Below, one piece after another: positions 50,096-61,075 of a stretch of DNA of 64,000 nucleotides. The notes under the pieces are model-generated. The model was not told the origin of the DNA, made no database searches, and saw only the letters and a list, made by a program, of their open reading frames with translations. The stretch spans positions 32,197,551 to 32,261,550 of the forward strand of contig CM034539.1 of NCBI GenBank assembly GCA_020002185.1. The letters are read 5' to 3'. The position numbers and the translations under genes are program-made. This DNA is from Paraescarpia echinospica (lineage: Eukaryota > Annelida > Polychaeta > Sabellida > Siboglinidae). Each line of letters opens with the position of its first letter. The stretch's first letter is position 1.

Positions 50096-51300
50096 ACAAA
50101 TACGATCAAAATAAGGAAGTGCTCATTGACGTATCTGTCATGTGATAACAAACAGTGACTTACGGTACGGTGACGTTATCGGTGCTTCGAATGTACGCGA
50201 GTAGAAGGCGCAGTGAAAGACAACGACATAGATGGTAGGACTGAGTTGGTAAAGAGAAATTTAGTGTGATTTGGAGTGGCGAAGGGAATGGAGGCAGGTA
50301 ATGGAGAGGTATTTAAAACAAAATCGGTACCAGAAGAACGAAAACAAAACGTCAAGGATCAGTATCGAGGGCAACCATCGGACAACAGGAACAAAAATGT
50401 CAAAATGGAAGCTAACAATTACCCCCTGCTTCCAACAGCTAGGACCTAAGCACTTCCATTGAAATTAGGCTTAAATATAACTGAAAACGACCCAGTGACG
50501 TATTTAAGGCAACGAGTGGATTGTTTTGTTGTTTATTTGAACTATTTAGCCGGCTATAACGCCACTACAATTTAGCATTGAAAAATAATGGGTGCATAAC
50601 TATATCCACCCTCTTTACGCCCTGTCTTTCAATGAGCTTAGATACGCCCCATAAACGACGCTCTCAGTTTCGTTCGATACACAAAACATAGCTTCCCACC
50701 CCTCCAATTCACATGCAATGCGATTCCATCAAATACTGACGTCGGCTGATTATTTTGCTGAACATCGTGACGGTATTAGGAAGAAAAATCAGGAAACGTA
50801 ACGATTCCTAGCTCTACACCACCAGCTTGGAAAGAGCCAAATTTAATCAAGCAAGTTACCATCCGCTTGCTCGTCAACTTTCACGGTCGTTGGATGAAGT
50901 TCGTGAAAGGCATCAGTGGTAAATGTTAATACGACCTTGTTGGTGAAGTGTTGTCTCGGTGACAATCACATCACAAGCAGCTAGTCCCAGTGACTGATCC
51001 ATGGAGGGTAGTCTAATTCTAGTTTCCAATTGCACTCACTTAATGGTTCGCCAAAAAGCCTCCACTGGCGGCCGAACCAAGTTCGTATTGGGTACTGTTG
51101 AAGATTTTCGCCGGAGCTTCAGCACCACTGCGCTGTCGCTACTCGGGAAGACGGGGATGCTCCTGTTGAAGATTTTTGTGGAGAAATTAACAATTTCGGA
51201 AGCTCTCAAAAAACCAAACCCAATTGCACCCCCTTGAGAGTCTCCTAAACGGGGGCACAGTCAAAAAGTCTAGGGGTGCACGGTACTCTAGCGCAAGCTT
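50096..51300. repeat. Paralogous block C, remainder
   Basis: Matches 12640-12960 and 13130-13890, and 46690 and 47190-47860. Short open frames only. Confidence 0.6.
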
Positions 51301-52055
51301 AGCTGACCAAATTCCAAAGTACAAGTAGAAGTGCAATGAGTGTACTACGACATCGTGACAAAATGTTTACTACGACATCTGCCTATAATAAAATGTTGTA
51401 ATTCACTTTGTCAGGTTGTCACTTTTTCCTATTTACATTCGAGTATCCAAAGTTATGACGTTGGACATTCCAAAAGGATAATTGGCTGTTGTTTACTTTA
51501 TGTTTTCCAAGAAATGGTATGGCGACAGCATGCATTTTGTCAACACCAAGGCCTGTAGAGTGAAATTGGGACTACAATGAGTTAATAAAACGTACTGATT
51601 GTTGAGAGAACTGTTCAAACTTTAGTACACAGAATCGTCATTGGCATGGTACTTTCCGTGCACATGCACGTTAAATCCAAACTAAAATGTCCATGTCGTA
51701 GTAAACTTAATATGTTTACTACGACATTTTACCTTTCTAAAAGTAAATCTAAGACGATGAATATGCATATTGAACTTCAAATACGTGTCTTCGTCATACT
51801 ACGACCTGGAAATGAGATACTGAATCAGTATATGTTATTTTATGTTTTAATTACATTTATTTGTACGCAAAACATGCCAACAATGATGCTAATCATTATA
51901 AGTATAACACATGTCATTCCAGCCACGCAGTATGGGTAGACACAATGGTGCAAACTGCAAGAAATTGCGTAATAAGCGAAGAATTGGTAATAAAAAGAAA
52001 GAAGCGATGCATGTTCATCGGTAGTAGTAGAGCAGCGATAAGAGTGCTGAGTGCA
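51301..52055. other. No gene seen
   Basis: Unique AT-rich sequence with a repeated 'atgtttactacgacat' motif (51361 and 51711). Short open frames lack recognisable domains. Confidence 0.5.
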
Positions 52056-52059
52056 GCCA

Positions 52060-52372
52060 TGCAACACCATCAACGTATAGTAGTACCTTTACCAAAAAAG
52101 TGGTATCAGATATCAAACAGCTGATTCGAAAAGTCACATTGGTATACTACCTCACTGATTCCTTTACCAGGCAGTTTCGGAACAAACACATTATCAACCT
52201 TATTGTTCATCACCACATCTTTTTTGATGTCGCTGTCAAATGGAAATATTTTGAGTCAGGCAAAGGAGAAGGATCCTGCGACGGAGTAGGAGGGATTGGC
52301 AATGGAAATGCAGGTTTGGCATTTAAGCGTGGTCTCACCGTTCACAGCGCAGAAATATTCAGTTAGTGGGAC
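52060..52372 (+). pseudogene. Fragment of an uncharacterised invertebrate family
   Basis: One frame contains LTDSFTRQFRNKHIINLI, then WKYFESGKGEGSCDGVGGIG. The 'F....GKG.CDGVG' stretch recalls a large uncharacterised family that is repetitive in mollusc and cnidarian genomes and probably mobile. No start, splice site or upstream domain is visible, so I read it as a remnant. Confidence 0.35.
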
Positions 52373-52742
52373 TTGAATAAACCAATTCAAATATGGCATA
52401 CTTGATGGTAACTGTGGATGTGGTGGCAGAGGCCTTGTAGGAAACCTCCAATGAAATGCTAATTCCTAGCACCTCGCATCAACACAGAATAATGCATATA
52501 GGTGCGGTACGGGTATTCACATTAGAGACATCTTGTCTCAAAGAATGTTGCTTCATAAACTAGTGGATATATCAAGTGCACAAAAATAGGGTTTGACTTC
52601 AAGTCATGATGCAAAGGTCCCCTTAGGCGTAGAAGCTGCCATGGCCATAGAAAAGAAATTATCCAAAGACACAAGCTGTATCTTAAAATCTAAGATGGCC
52701 ACTGCCGGCCATCTTGGAAAACATGGCTGAATCATAGCTCAG

Positions 52743-52865
52743 GAACCGTATGTCATAGAAACTGTTATGATACATGTTTACCAGCTAATTTGAGGTTTCT
52801 GATCTCATTTCTGGCATCGATTTAGCATTTGGAATGCATTTGAAGTTCAAATCTAGGGAAAAATA
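52743..52865 (+). repeat. Left inverted repeat of a 4.4-kb segment
   Basis: Its reverse complement recurs at about 57045-57163 with roughly 80-85% identity by eye ('gtatgtcatagaaact', 'ttatgatacatgtt', 'agctaatttgaggtt'). Confidence 0.7.
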
Positions 52866-53039
52866 CACAAAGCTGACATTTTGAGAAAGTTCATGAATGA
52901 AAGCAGAATTTAGAGGTATGGAAGCAAGAAAGTCTGATTGAACGCTAAATTTAGAAGTCATGTAATAATAATATTTATTGGTTTCCAGATACATAAGGTC
53001 AGGTTCGGTAAGGTACTGAAAAGTAGGTCCAGGTATTTT

Positions 53040-54735
53040 ATAATAATAATAATAAAAAAAAACTTTATTTACACACCATCAAATCCGGGACGAATGACCT
53101 ATCCACGGGTGTTTACAAATCGGCAATCATCTAAGAAGCATAAAAACGCATTTAAGAAAATTAAATAAAGTTAGGAAGCAAAATCCTAGTATATATGTAT
53201 ATAAATAAACCTATGTATAGTAAAATTACGGGTAAATGCAATGATAAAATAAACGATTAGCAAAAGTGCTGAACAGCTGAACATACTGGATAACAAAATA
53301 AATAAGTAAATAAATAAAAGCCTGAATTACATTAAATAATTTGATTAGATACTAAAATGTGATTCTGAGATAAAAAAGACTAAAAATTAATTTAAACTAT
53401 ATGCATGAATAATACGAAGATTAAATTATGTCTGATTATATTAGTTTGAGAACAAGAATGTCTTCAATAATTTTCCAATCTGCCTAATGTTCTCAATCGC
53501 GCGTAGTTCCAGAGGCAGCGAGTTCCACAATGTCGGCCCAGCACATGCAAACTCCCGGCGACCATAACGTTCTAGGTTCACGCGTGGAACGTCCAGAAGC
53601 AGACCACCGCCAGGGCGTAGGGTCCTACATAGTGAGTGACGATGTAACAGTGACGCGAGATACACTGGCGTGCCTGCATACAGTGCCGTGTGTACAACCA
53701 TGAATAACTTGATGCGCTTTCTCACTGGGAGCCAGTGCAGATGTTATAAGACCGCAGTGATAGATCGTCGGTCACCTCATCGAAATTTCATCACAACACA
53801 AGCGGCTGACCGTTGGACTCTCTCTAGACGGTGTAGTAAACGGTCAGGTATACCAAGCAGCATCGCATTTCCATAATAAATTCTGGACGTCACAAGTGCA
53901 TGGACAAGACATTTGCAGACACTGGTCGTCATTGCCTCTCGTACACTAGCAATTCTCGAGAGATGTTTGTAAGCACCTCGACATACATTTACCACCTGCG
54001 TCGCCATCGATAAATCAGCATCGATTGCAACACCAAGGTCACGGACGATTGTCCGCATATGTCAACATGATCAATGAGTATTGGCTCGATGATCGTATAA
54101 CAATTGCTTCCGATTTGCTCTCGTTGAGAACCAGTCCGTTGTTATAGAGCCACGTTTTAACTTCACTGATGCAAGCCTCCATTCTGATGAGAGCATTTGT
54201 ATGCTCAAACGGTGGAAAATCGACGTATCATCGGAGTACAGATGGTGTTGTACGTCGTGCCGGTTGAGTAGATTCGTTAGAGGCGCAATGTAGGCGTTGA
54301 AGAGCACCGGACCAAGAACCGACCCCTGTGGTACTCCGGATGTCATCACGGTGCACTCAGACACTTCTTTCCCGACACGCACAGCAGAGGTACGACCACA
54401 TAGGTATGACGCCAACCACGCATGCGCTTCGCCGCATATGCCACAGCCATACAGTCTCCGTTGTATGATATCGTGATTTATTGTGTCGAAGGCTGCTGTT
54501 AAATCGAGAAGCACAAGAAGTACTCCACGACGAGCAACAATCGCTTGCGCCACTTCACTGTGAATGCGTAAGAGTGCTGGCTCCGCATTGTGGCGTGGTC
54601 GGTATGCACTCTGGTAGACGCCCAGTATGCCATTCTCGTTCAGGAAGCGTTGCAGTTGTCTTGAGACGAAGCGCTCCATTGTCTTCGCCACAAACGAAAT
54701 GTTTATATAAGTTTGATAGATTCAGCTTCATGGAT
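53040..54735 (-). pseudogene. 5'-truncated CR1/L2-like LINE
   Basis: Minus-strand fragments in order: 54691-54071 starts in the reverse-transcriptase palm with LLVLLDLTAAFDTINHDII, then SGVPQGSVLGPVLFNAYIAP and the catalytic box YSDDTSIFH. 54058-53777 includes RDLGVAIDADLSM. 53725-53441 reads to FAGPTLW-type GPTLWNSLPLELR before the stop. Frameshifts separate the three parts. The 3' end at 53040-53075 has AATAAAG, a run of T/A and TTATTA repeats, a CR1-like tail. The endonuclease domain is missing. Confidence 0.8.
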
Positions 54736-54841
54736 AACTTGCCCTTCCATTAGTCTCTCTCTAAATATTTCTTGAGGTACCAAACTTCAGGTAGTAAGAT
54801 TGTTCTTCGAGATATCTAAATAGTATTCCCTTCATTCAGGA

Positions 54842-56760
54842 CTAAACTGATTCCTCATCAATCTGTACCTCACTCATGTTACCAGTGTGGGAGCATGAAC
54901 CTTTACAAGTGCAGCGAAACATGCAGGGCTGTCCCTGCACGCAGCACCTACAAGGAGCCTTACATTGCCAAATGACAAGCTCTGGCGGTGGAAGTTGTGG
55001 TGTAGACTGGAGTTGACACAGAGTTTCGGGATTCCATCCCCATTCCGTTGGAGAGACTGGATCTGGAGCTTTAATGAGCGTATTACCCCACGTGTCCACC
55101 CTGATATACTACTCTCAGGAGGTGCTGATGCAAAGCGTTGCTGCTTGGAGGCATATGCTCGAAGTGTCTTCCTTTGTGGAAGAAGTGGGAGAGTCTAGCA
55201 GCATCCACGGTTATGCTACCCTCGTCAGAGACACCATATAGCTGCATGACGAATCTCTCGACAATGGGTGTGTGAGTCTTGATCATCTGCAGGCTGTGGT
55301 TAGGGCTGGAGAGCAGCTTTAGAAGCAAGGTGAGTTCGCGGTGGGACTGGCACACTGACCAGCCCGTCTTTTTGCATTTGCCAAAGAACGCTGACGTCGT
55401 GTCGCATCCAGTTAACTCATGAAATGCCGACAGTGTCATTGTCTTGTATGGTCCAAGTCCATGTGCGATGACATGCACTGGAATATACGTGACATTGCAT
55501 TCCAAAGGCAATCCAGAGTCCATCAATCCTCTGTTAGAGGGCCACAAAAGTGGAGACGCCTAGCACTACATCATCGCTGTCACTGGTTTGGATAATAACT
55601 TGACGATGACCGATGACAGCAGCCACACCCTGGTGTCGGTTTCCTCATGTGTGGATGGGGCCAGTGTACCAATATCAACGCCTGCCAGTGAACTCACACA
55701 TTCACTGAGAATGGTGGTGAAGAGCTGCTTCCCATGTTGAAGCTTCATGTGCGTCAAGCTTTTGGCCATCTCCCTGCTTGTTCAAGTCCACACACAACTG
55801 CCAGGAACTTTGGTTGAGAGAGTAACCCGCCTCCGCGCTCCGCTGCCTCTTTGCTTTTGCAGACTTGTTGATGTTGCGATCAGAATGAGCTGACAGCAAA
55901 ATCAGGGTCACATTGGCTTGCTTGTCTTTGACAATGACCACCTCTGATTTCCGGTGTGGTTGTGAGATTGAAGCCTTGAACAGCTTCAACTTGGTGTAAG
56001 GCACTAGAGCAGACTCTCTTCTCGACAAATGCTTTGTGCTTCTGTCGTCGAATGTCTTTTACCTTCCTCACATTGTCTACCACGTCTAGAGGCATGAAGA
56101 TTGACTGGTCCAGGTCAAGCAGCTCATGGTTGTCCTCCATGAAGGGGTTTCACAGCTCCTCATAGGCATCCACTAGCGCTAGCTCATCATACTTGTAGTC
56201 AGCTTGGAACGTGGGGTACTGTTCATGGTGCATCTATTCATCTGATTCCACTGTACCCTCAAATTCCCTGGCTAGGTGAACCATCTCAGGACGAACGACT
56301 TGCTCACGGCGAACTGTGCGTAGGTCATCCAGGTTCTCGATGACAGCATGATTCTTGTTCGTGTATCTGGTCACGTGGGATCTTTGAGAATGCTCGCCTT
56401 GTTTTCAGTTCCATGAAGTGACCACGCTAGAACTGCACATACAGTGCAGGTTGATGTTCTTGCAGTGTTTCCATGTCGCGGAGATGGATGGTCAGGTTCC
56501 GAGCATAGTGAGTATAAACCTGTGCGAAGACCCACGGCATAAGTGAATCAAGGATCTCCATGTAGAGCGAGAAGTCAGCTGTGCGACATGACTTTACAAA
56601 GTGAAGAATGAGGAGATCCCAGCTCCACGGACTTGAATCAGTAATGTGCTTTGGGCTGTGAGGCACACTGCTGCTTGAGCTATTCGTCAAAGGGCAATGC
56701 GATGAGATCATGCGACTCCCTATCAGCAGAGACACCAACATTATAATCATTCGTTAGCTT
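54842..56760 (-). pseudogene. Decayed member of a large uncharacterised invertebrate family
   Basis: Minus-strand pieces keep a collinear order: 56750-56427 (SLYMEILDSLMPWVFAQVY, then THYARNLTIHLRDM), 56140-55880 (EDNHELLDLDQSIFM), 55769-55566 (THEETDTRVWLLSS), 55547-55083 (LGPYKTMTLSAFHELTGCDT, GRHFEHMPP), and 55099-54842 (PTEWGWN, then a Cys-rich tail APCRCCVQGQPCMFRCTC). I know this order from a multi-copy uncharacterised family in molluscs and cnidarians. Its function is not established. Several stops and frameshifts break it, so it is a pseudogene. It lies between inverted repeats, suggesting that the family travels as a DNA transposon. Confidence 0.65.
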
Positions 56761-57044
56761 ATCAACATACCGATCATAGGCCTTCTTTATATGCACATAG
56801 AAAGCAGCTACTGACACCTGGTGAATGTACCGACTTCTGCAGATATGATGGAGAATTCTGGTGAATGCGATGACTCATTTTCAACAAAAGTCAGCATGAG
56901 AAAGCCATTTCTGAAATTATTTTGGAGTTTCCATCATTAGTGAACATGTTTAAATTCCTTTCCCATAAATGTTTTTTCAAAATACATGTACATCTAAATG
57001 TTGTTTTCATCAATTTTATAAAAATATTAACTTCTATTTGTAAA

Positions 57045-57163
57045 TATTTCCCGGATTTGACCTCTAAATGCATTCCAAATGCAAAATTGATGCCACAAAT
57101 GAGTCCAGGAACCTCAAATTAGCTGGAAAACATGTATCATAATAGTTTCTATGACATACGGTT
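57045..57163 (-). repeat. Right inverted repeat of the 4.4-kb segment
   Basis: Partner of 52743-52865. Both copies also encode KCIPNAK outward-to-inward in one frame, which reflects the shared sequence rather than a shown gene. Confidence 0.7.
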
Positions 57164-57198
57164 CATGGTCTATGAGTACATACAATTATCTCCTTCAA

Positions 57199-57611
57199 AT
57201 ATATATATATATATATACATACATATATATGAAGCCACATAATTGGGTCCAAACGTCACAAGACACATAAGTCATTATTTTTCCCGAAGGCCAATATAAT
57301 CTGTGACATGAAAAACTTTATTTCAATTGTCGGATGTCTATGTAGTATCCATAGGCAATCATTTTGTACCTAAAATAGTTGGATGTCTTAGTAAACGTGG
57401 GTGTACACAGTCGACAAATGTCATCCTGTTCCAAAGGACACCACAGAAAAACCATAAAAGTTATGTTCATAATAGTGTCTGTCTAGATACTAGAACCTCT
57501 TTGCTTCCAGAAATCATAATAAGAATTCGAATTGAGGAACTTCGAAATTTCTCAAATAAATCATGCGTTGGTACATATTTTAAAATTGTAGCCCATAATG
57601 CACAAAAATGA
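57199..57611. other. No gene seen
   Basis: A short TA run at 57199-57230, then unique sequence with one 94-codon open frame (57327-57611) of ordinary composition but no recognised domain. Confidence 0.4.
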
Positions 57612-57705
57612 GATGAATCAAACTAAATATGGTATGTCAGTTGCTGACGTCTCAATCATAGACTTGGGAGTAACCAAAACGTCGCATGATTCGCTTACCT
57701 GACTT

Positions 57706-57830
<125 letters not shown>

Positions 57831-57924
57831 TGTACATGTGTGCATATGTCTCTATGTGGGTTTGTGTGTGTGCGTGTGTGTTTGCACGCGTGCGTTCGAA
57901 CTTGCGTGTGCGTACCGACTGATG

Positions 57925-58705
57925 TGCATGGCGTGTTTGTTTGTGTGACCTTTTGCAATTGGTGCAAGTGATATATGAGCATGTTTTGGAAACGTTCGCC
58001 AAGTATTCAAATCCAAAGTCGCATTGTCGTCATTGCAAAGCCGTTGATTACAAAAACATGGAAATTTCCAGCAACAATCCTCCATAACACAATAAAGAGA
58101 AGTAGAATCTAAATAGAAACGTCTACTTTATAACTTGAAGAAAATGACGATTGTTTGATTATTGTATACGTCTTTATAAATTGTTATGTTTAAATAAAAA
58201 TCGATTTATTCAAGTAACATAATTTTGACCATTAAATAAATATTGCAAACCTTTACATTTAATATATAATATAACTGACACGTGTGGTGAGCGATTATGC
58301 CGTTCTGTCAGCCGAGAGGGTGCTATTCCGTCTATTGCCGTTTCGACTGGTAAGCAACTAAATTTCACACTAGCATTAATTAGCATATGTGTCTCTCAGA
58401 AGAGACACAAAAACTTACTGTGCCTTATATATGGTGCCTATTCCACGTGGCGTAATTTATCCAATACAAGGATCAAATGTATAACCTGTCGTGGACTAAC
58501 AGTGCTAGTTATCTCTATCATATATGTAAACTAAATTATTTGTATGATTAGTTTTTACGGATTATCAAGGTGATTTTATTCCCACGTTATCAATCAATAC
58601 CTTAGTAACATAGTTATATTATATGATGGGTAATAATCTAGTTAGAGCGCTCTTAGATCAGTTACTATTGTTTCGATGCTTGGGCAATTTCGTTCATTCC
58701 ACGTT
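57925..58705. repeat. Flank repeat copy 4, ending at the virus-like element
   Basis: Matches 3450-4303 in order ('ttttgcaattggtgcaagtg', 'caaatccaaagtcgcattg', 'gtcagccgagagg') and ends in the same TTCATTCCACGTT before AGTAGTAT. Confidence 0.75.
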
Positions 58706-59950
58706 AGTAGTATATCACGTAGAATACGTTAGGCAATTGAATCGGATCGGTGCAACCCATGATAAAAGATAGGGGGAAATGTGCACCTTGCACCGGGCCG
58801 ATAAAAAAAGCCCAAAATGCGTCGATCGATTTCGGTGCAAATTAGGTGTTTGCTCCAGAAAAAAAACGCATTAGGTGTTTGCTCCAGAAACAACCAATGT
58901 TAAAAGATAGGGGGAAATCAAAGGAGAAATGTATGTTATGCAAAAATATGCACCTTGAATCGGATCGGATCGGAGACAGACCCAATGTTGAAAGAGAGGG
59001 TGGAAAAATTGCACCCAGTGCAAATAGGAACGGCGTGATGCATCAGACCAAGTGGCACCTATGGGTAATTTTGGCCCGTATACCGACGCTCCGCCAAGGG
59101 ACCGAGCGTATGTATGACAGATGACGATGTGTGTAAAATGTGGTCTGATAATAAGGCGTAATTATAATAAAAGCATTATAAATTCAACGGAGCGCTATCT
59201 ATCCGACCTGGTGTATACGAAATGTAGAATACATATTGAACGATGTCACAGCAGAAACTAAAGCCCCGTTTTTACGAAAAGGGCTACCATCTTGGAATTA
59301 GACCTTTGGTATTATTTCCGTACGGTGGGTCTTAAATTCGTGCATTTTATGTGGTGAACTGTAAAATAGTTCAAAGACATTATGGCATACGTCAATCTTG
59401 TCATGGAATAGGTCATTACACATGCTGACAGATTCCTATTAAATTTCTTAAACCTACTGATAGCTTACAATGATTATCAAATCGGAATTTCTCTGCTAGG
59501 TTTATCTTCAAGTTTGTAAGTGTAAATTTGCAAATTTGTAATTTTTGCAATTGTGTTTGTAAGTTTGTCAGTGTAAGTTTGCAACTTTATAATTTTTGCA
59601 AGTGTGTTTGTAGGTTTGTTTGCGAGTTTGTGAGTGTAAGTTTGCGACTTTCTAAGTTTACAAGTGTCCTTGTAGGTTTGTTTGTAAATTTGCAAGTGTA
59701 AGTTTGCGACTTTGTAAATTTTACAAGTGTGTTGAGGTTTGCGACTTTCTAAATTTACAAGTGTCCTTGTAGGTTTGTTTGTAACCGTGTCACTGAAAGT
59801 TTGCGACTTTATCAGTTTCACGCGTTCATACGCTAAAATGCACTACAATGGCACGAATTTGCGATACGTTCTTGTTAAAGTAAGATAATTGTACAAGTAC
59901 CGTGTTGGTAAGCTACATTTTTATAACGTTTCATCGTAAATGTACTATAA
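58706..59950 (+). repeat. Terminal repeat and subterminal array of the virus-like element
   Basis: Collinear with 4304-5480: the terminal block, 'ggtgtttgctccagaa' twice, 'aagtggcacctatgggtaa', then 'gtttgtaagtgtaag' repeats at 59505-59800 and 'ggcaggaatttacgacgtgc' at 59950. Beyond about 59975 the two elements diverge: this one goes into coding sequence. Confidence 0.8.
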
Positions 59951-60162
59951 TGGCAGGAATTTACGACGTGCACGCGAGTAGTATAGAGGACATGTACGAC
60001 CTCAAACGCCTACTTATAAAAAATAATTTAATGACCACTAAACGTTTTCGAGCAAATACTTATAAAAAAGATCAAAGGCTTTTTTTGACACTAATTAGTT
60101 TCGGAAACCTACTTATAAAAAACGTTATTGATGAGCGTTGTAATTTGATACTAATTGGATGA
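59950..60162 (+). CDS. Small hypothetical ORF at the terminal-repeat border
   Basis: From ATG at 59950 (an in-frame ATG also exists at 59902) to TGA, about 70 codons: MAGIYDVHASSIEDMYDLKR, then LLIKNNLMTTKRF. Its first 25 bases lie in the subterminal repeat. I do not recognise it, and it has no clear promoter. It could be a chance frame. Confidence 0.25.
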   Translation: MAGIYDVHASSIEDMYDLKRLLIKNNLMTTKRFRANTYKKDQRLFLTLISFGNLLIKNVIDERCNLILIG

Positions 60163-60185
60163 TTGATTACCCCTACACTAGAGAT

Positions 60186-60197
60186 GCCACCTAGCGG
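60186..60197. promoter_or_regulatory. GCCACCTAGCGG motif (CTCF-like core)
   Basis: The identical 12-mer occurs in the palindrome's termini (14383-14394, 14904-14915 and, inverted, 27836-27847). Its complement CCGCTAGGTGGC fits the known CTCF core. Shortened versions (CTAGCGG) precede the second tRNA-like cassette at about 60413 and the TATA box at about 60536. A regulatory role is inference. Confidence 0.4.
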
Positions 60198-60319
60198 TGA
60201 GTGCAGAGAGTATTTTAGTTTGCCTCCTAGCGATCAACGCCGTACCTAGAGCGTGTTGACGTAAGCAATAATGCATTTATTGCGCTAATATATAACCACG
60301 ATAAAACCTTTGTATAAAC

Positions 60320-60397
60320 GTCGACGACGGATTAGCTCTCCTGGGAGAGTATTCGACTAGGGATCGAAAGATTCCCGGTCCGAATCCGTTCGTCGAC
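60320..60397 (+). tRNA. tRNA-like gene 1, anticodon position reads AGG (Pro)
   Basis: A-box-like TTAGCTCTCCTGGG at 60332-60345 and B box GGTCCGAATCC at 60377-60387, one base from the consensus. The anticodon arm is perfect: TTCGA, loop CTAGGGA, TCGAA (60352-60368), with T at position 33 and AGG at 60359-60361. A D-like hairpin CTCTC-CTGG-GAGAG precedes it. Outer ends GTCGACG...CGTCGAC pair over 7 bp, but six extra bases (ACGGAT) lie before position 8 and pair with ATCCGT in the T-arm. The canonical T-stem has only 3 pairs. It is a tRNA-derived or tRNA-mimicking RNA rather than a standard tRNA. TTTTT follows. Confidence 0.5.
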
Positions 60398-60399
60398 CC

Positions 60400-60404
60400 T
60401 TTTT
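60400..60404 (+). terminator. Pol III terminator TTTTT after tRNA-like gene 1
   Basis: Five T residues 3 bases after the 3' end of the acceptor-like stem. Confidence 0.5.
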
Positions 60405-60470
60405 AGATATCCCCTAGCGGTGAGTGTACAGAGATGGTATAATATAACCGGGGTAAAACCACTGCATAAT

Positions 60471-60527
60471 CGTTTGTCTTAGGAGTGCGTTCGCCTAGGG
60501 GTCGAGAGATTTGAACCCTAGTCGCAA
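60471..60527 (+). tRNA. tRNA-like gene 2, degenerate tandem copy
   Basis: Second unit of a tandem duplication: 'ctagcggtgagtg' and 'ataaccg.ggtaaaacc' precede it as they precede the first. The anticodon arm is TTCGC, loop CTAGGGG, TCGAG (60490-60506, four of five pairs), again AGG at 60497-60499. B-box-like GATTTGAACCC lies at 60508-60518. The D-arm and acceptor stem are poor. It is followed by TTTTT at 60529-60533. Confidence 0.4.
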
Positions 60528-60528
60528 C

Positions 60529-60533
60529 TTTTT
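60529..60533 (+). terminator. Pol III terminator TTTTT after tRNA-like gene 2
   Basis: Five T residues in the same place relative to the cassette as in copy 1. Confidence 0.45.
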
Positions 60534-60552
60534 AGTCTAGCGGTGGTGAGAG

Positions 60553-60560
60553 TATATAAG
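60553..60560 (+). promoter_or_regulatory. TATA box of the virus-like gene train
   Basis: TATATAAG in 'gagagtatataagcgg', 32 bases before the first ATG of the NADAR ORF at 60592, so the leader would be very short. Confidence 0.5.
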
Positions 60561-60591
60561 CGGTGGCGGTAGCGGGTGATCGGTAGTCGGT

Positions 60592-61047
60592 ATGATGTCG
60601 TCGCCTATAAGGTTTGGTGGATCGCGGTCGTTCTTGTCGAATATGTATATGTGTCGAGTGTCGGCGTTCGGTCGGGGCTTTCGATCCGTCGAGCACGCCT
60701 ATTAGTATAGGAAAGCGATATTCTACGACGACGTGGAATGTACCGAAGAAATCAAAAGTTTGCGAAGCTCTTATGCAGCGAAACGACGCGGTTACGACAT
60801 TCGACTAAAGAGAACAGGATCCGAATGGACCGACGTTAGGGTGAGATGTATGAAGATGTTGTTGAGGAGGAAGTTTGACGGATCGAGCGATTTGAAGGCT
60901 GCAATTTTGGCGACCGGGGACGCCGAATTGGTGGAATGGGTAGCGAGTAGGGAGGGTTTCTGGGGTAGCGGAATCGCGGGCGATGTGGGGAAGAACATGC
61001 TCGGTAAACTGTTGATGAAGTTGCGCGATGGTTATAAAGACGCGTAA
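60592..61047 (+). pseudogene. NADAR (YbiA-like) domain protein with an in-frame amber stop
   Basis: One frame from ATG 60592 to TAA 61045-61047, about 151 codons, the normal size of a YbiA/NADAR domain. It is broken only by TAG at 60703-60705. Family motifs are FLSNMY near the start, SVEHAY directly before the stop, MKMLLRRKF, the ATGDAELVEW motif, FWGSG, and GKNMLGKLLMKLRDG at the end. NADAR proteins act on ADP-ribose or N-glycosidic bonds. In bacteria some remove ADP-ribose from guanine in DNA, and they also occur in phages and large DNA viruses. In this element it would be an accessory gene, perhaps against host ADP-ribosylation (inference). The stop makes this copy dead unless read through. 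Confidence 0.75.
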
Positions 61048-61075
61048 AAAAGTGTTCGTCGTTCAGTCGTGAAAA

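Noticed and set aside
57045..57122. Conserved peptide KCIPNAK in both inverted repeats
   Set aside because: The similarity is at DNA level across the whole repeat, and neither copy has a start or gene context.
60352..60368. Suppressor tRNA that could read the element's TAG stops
   Set aside because: The loop CTAGGGA contains CTA, but at positions 32-34. With T at 33 the anticodon is AGG, so a CUA anticodon would need a shifted loop.
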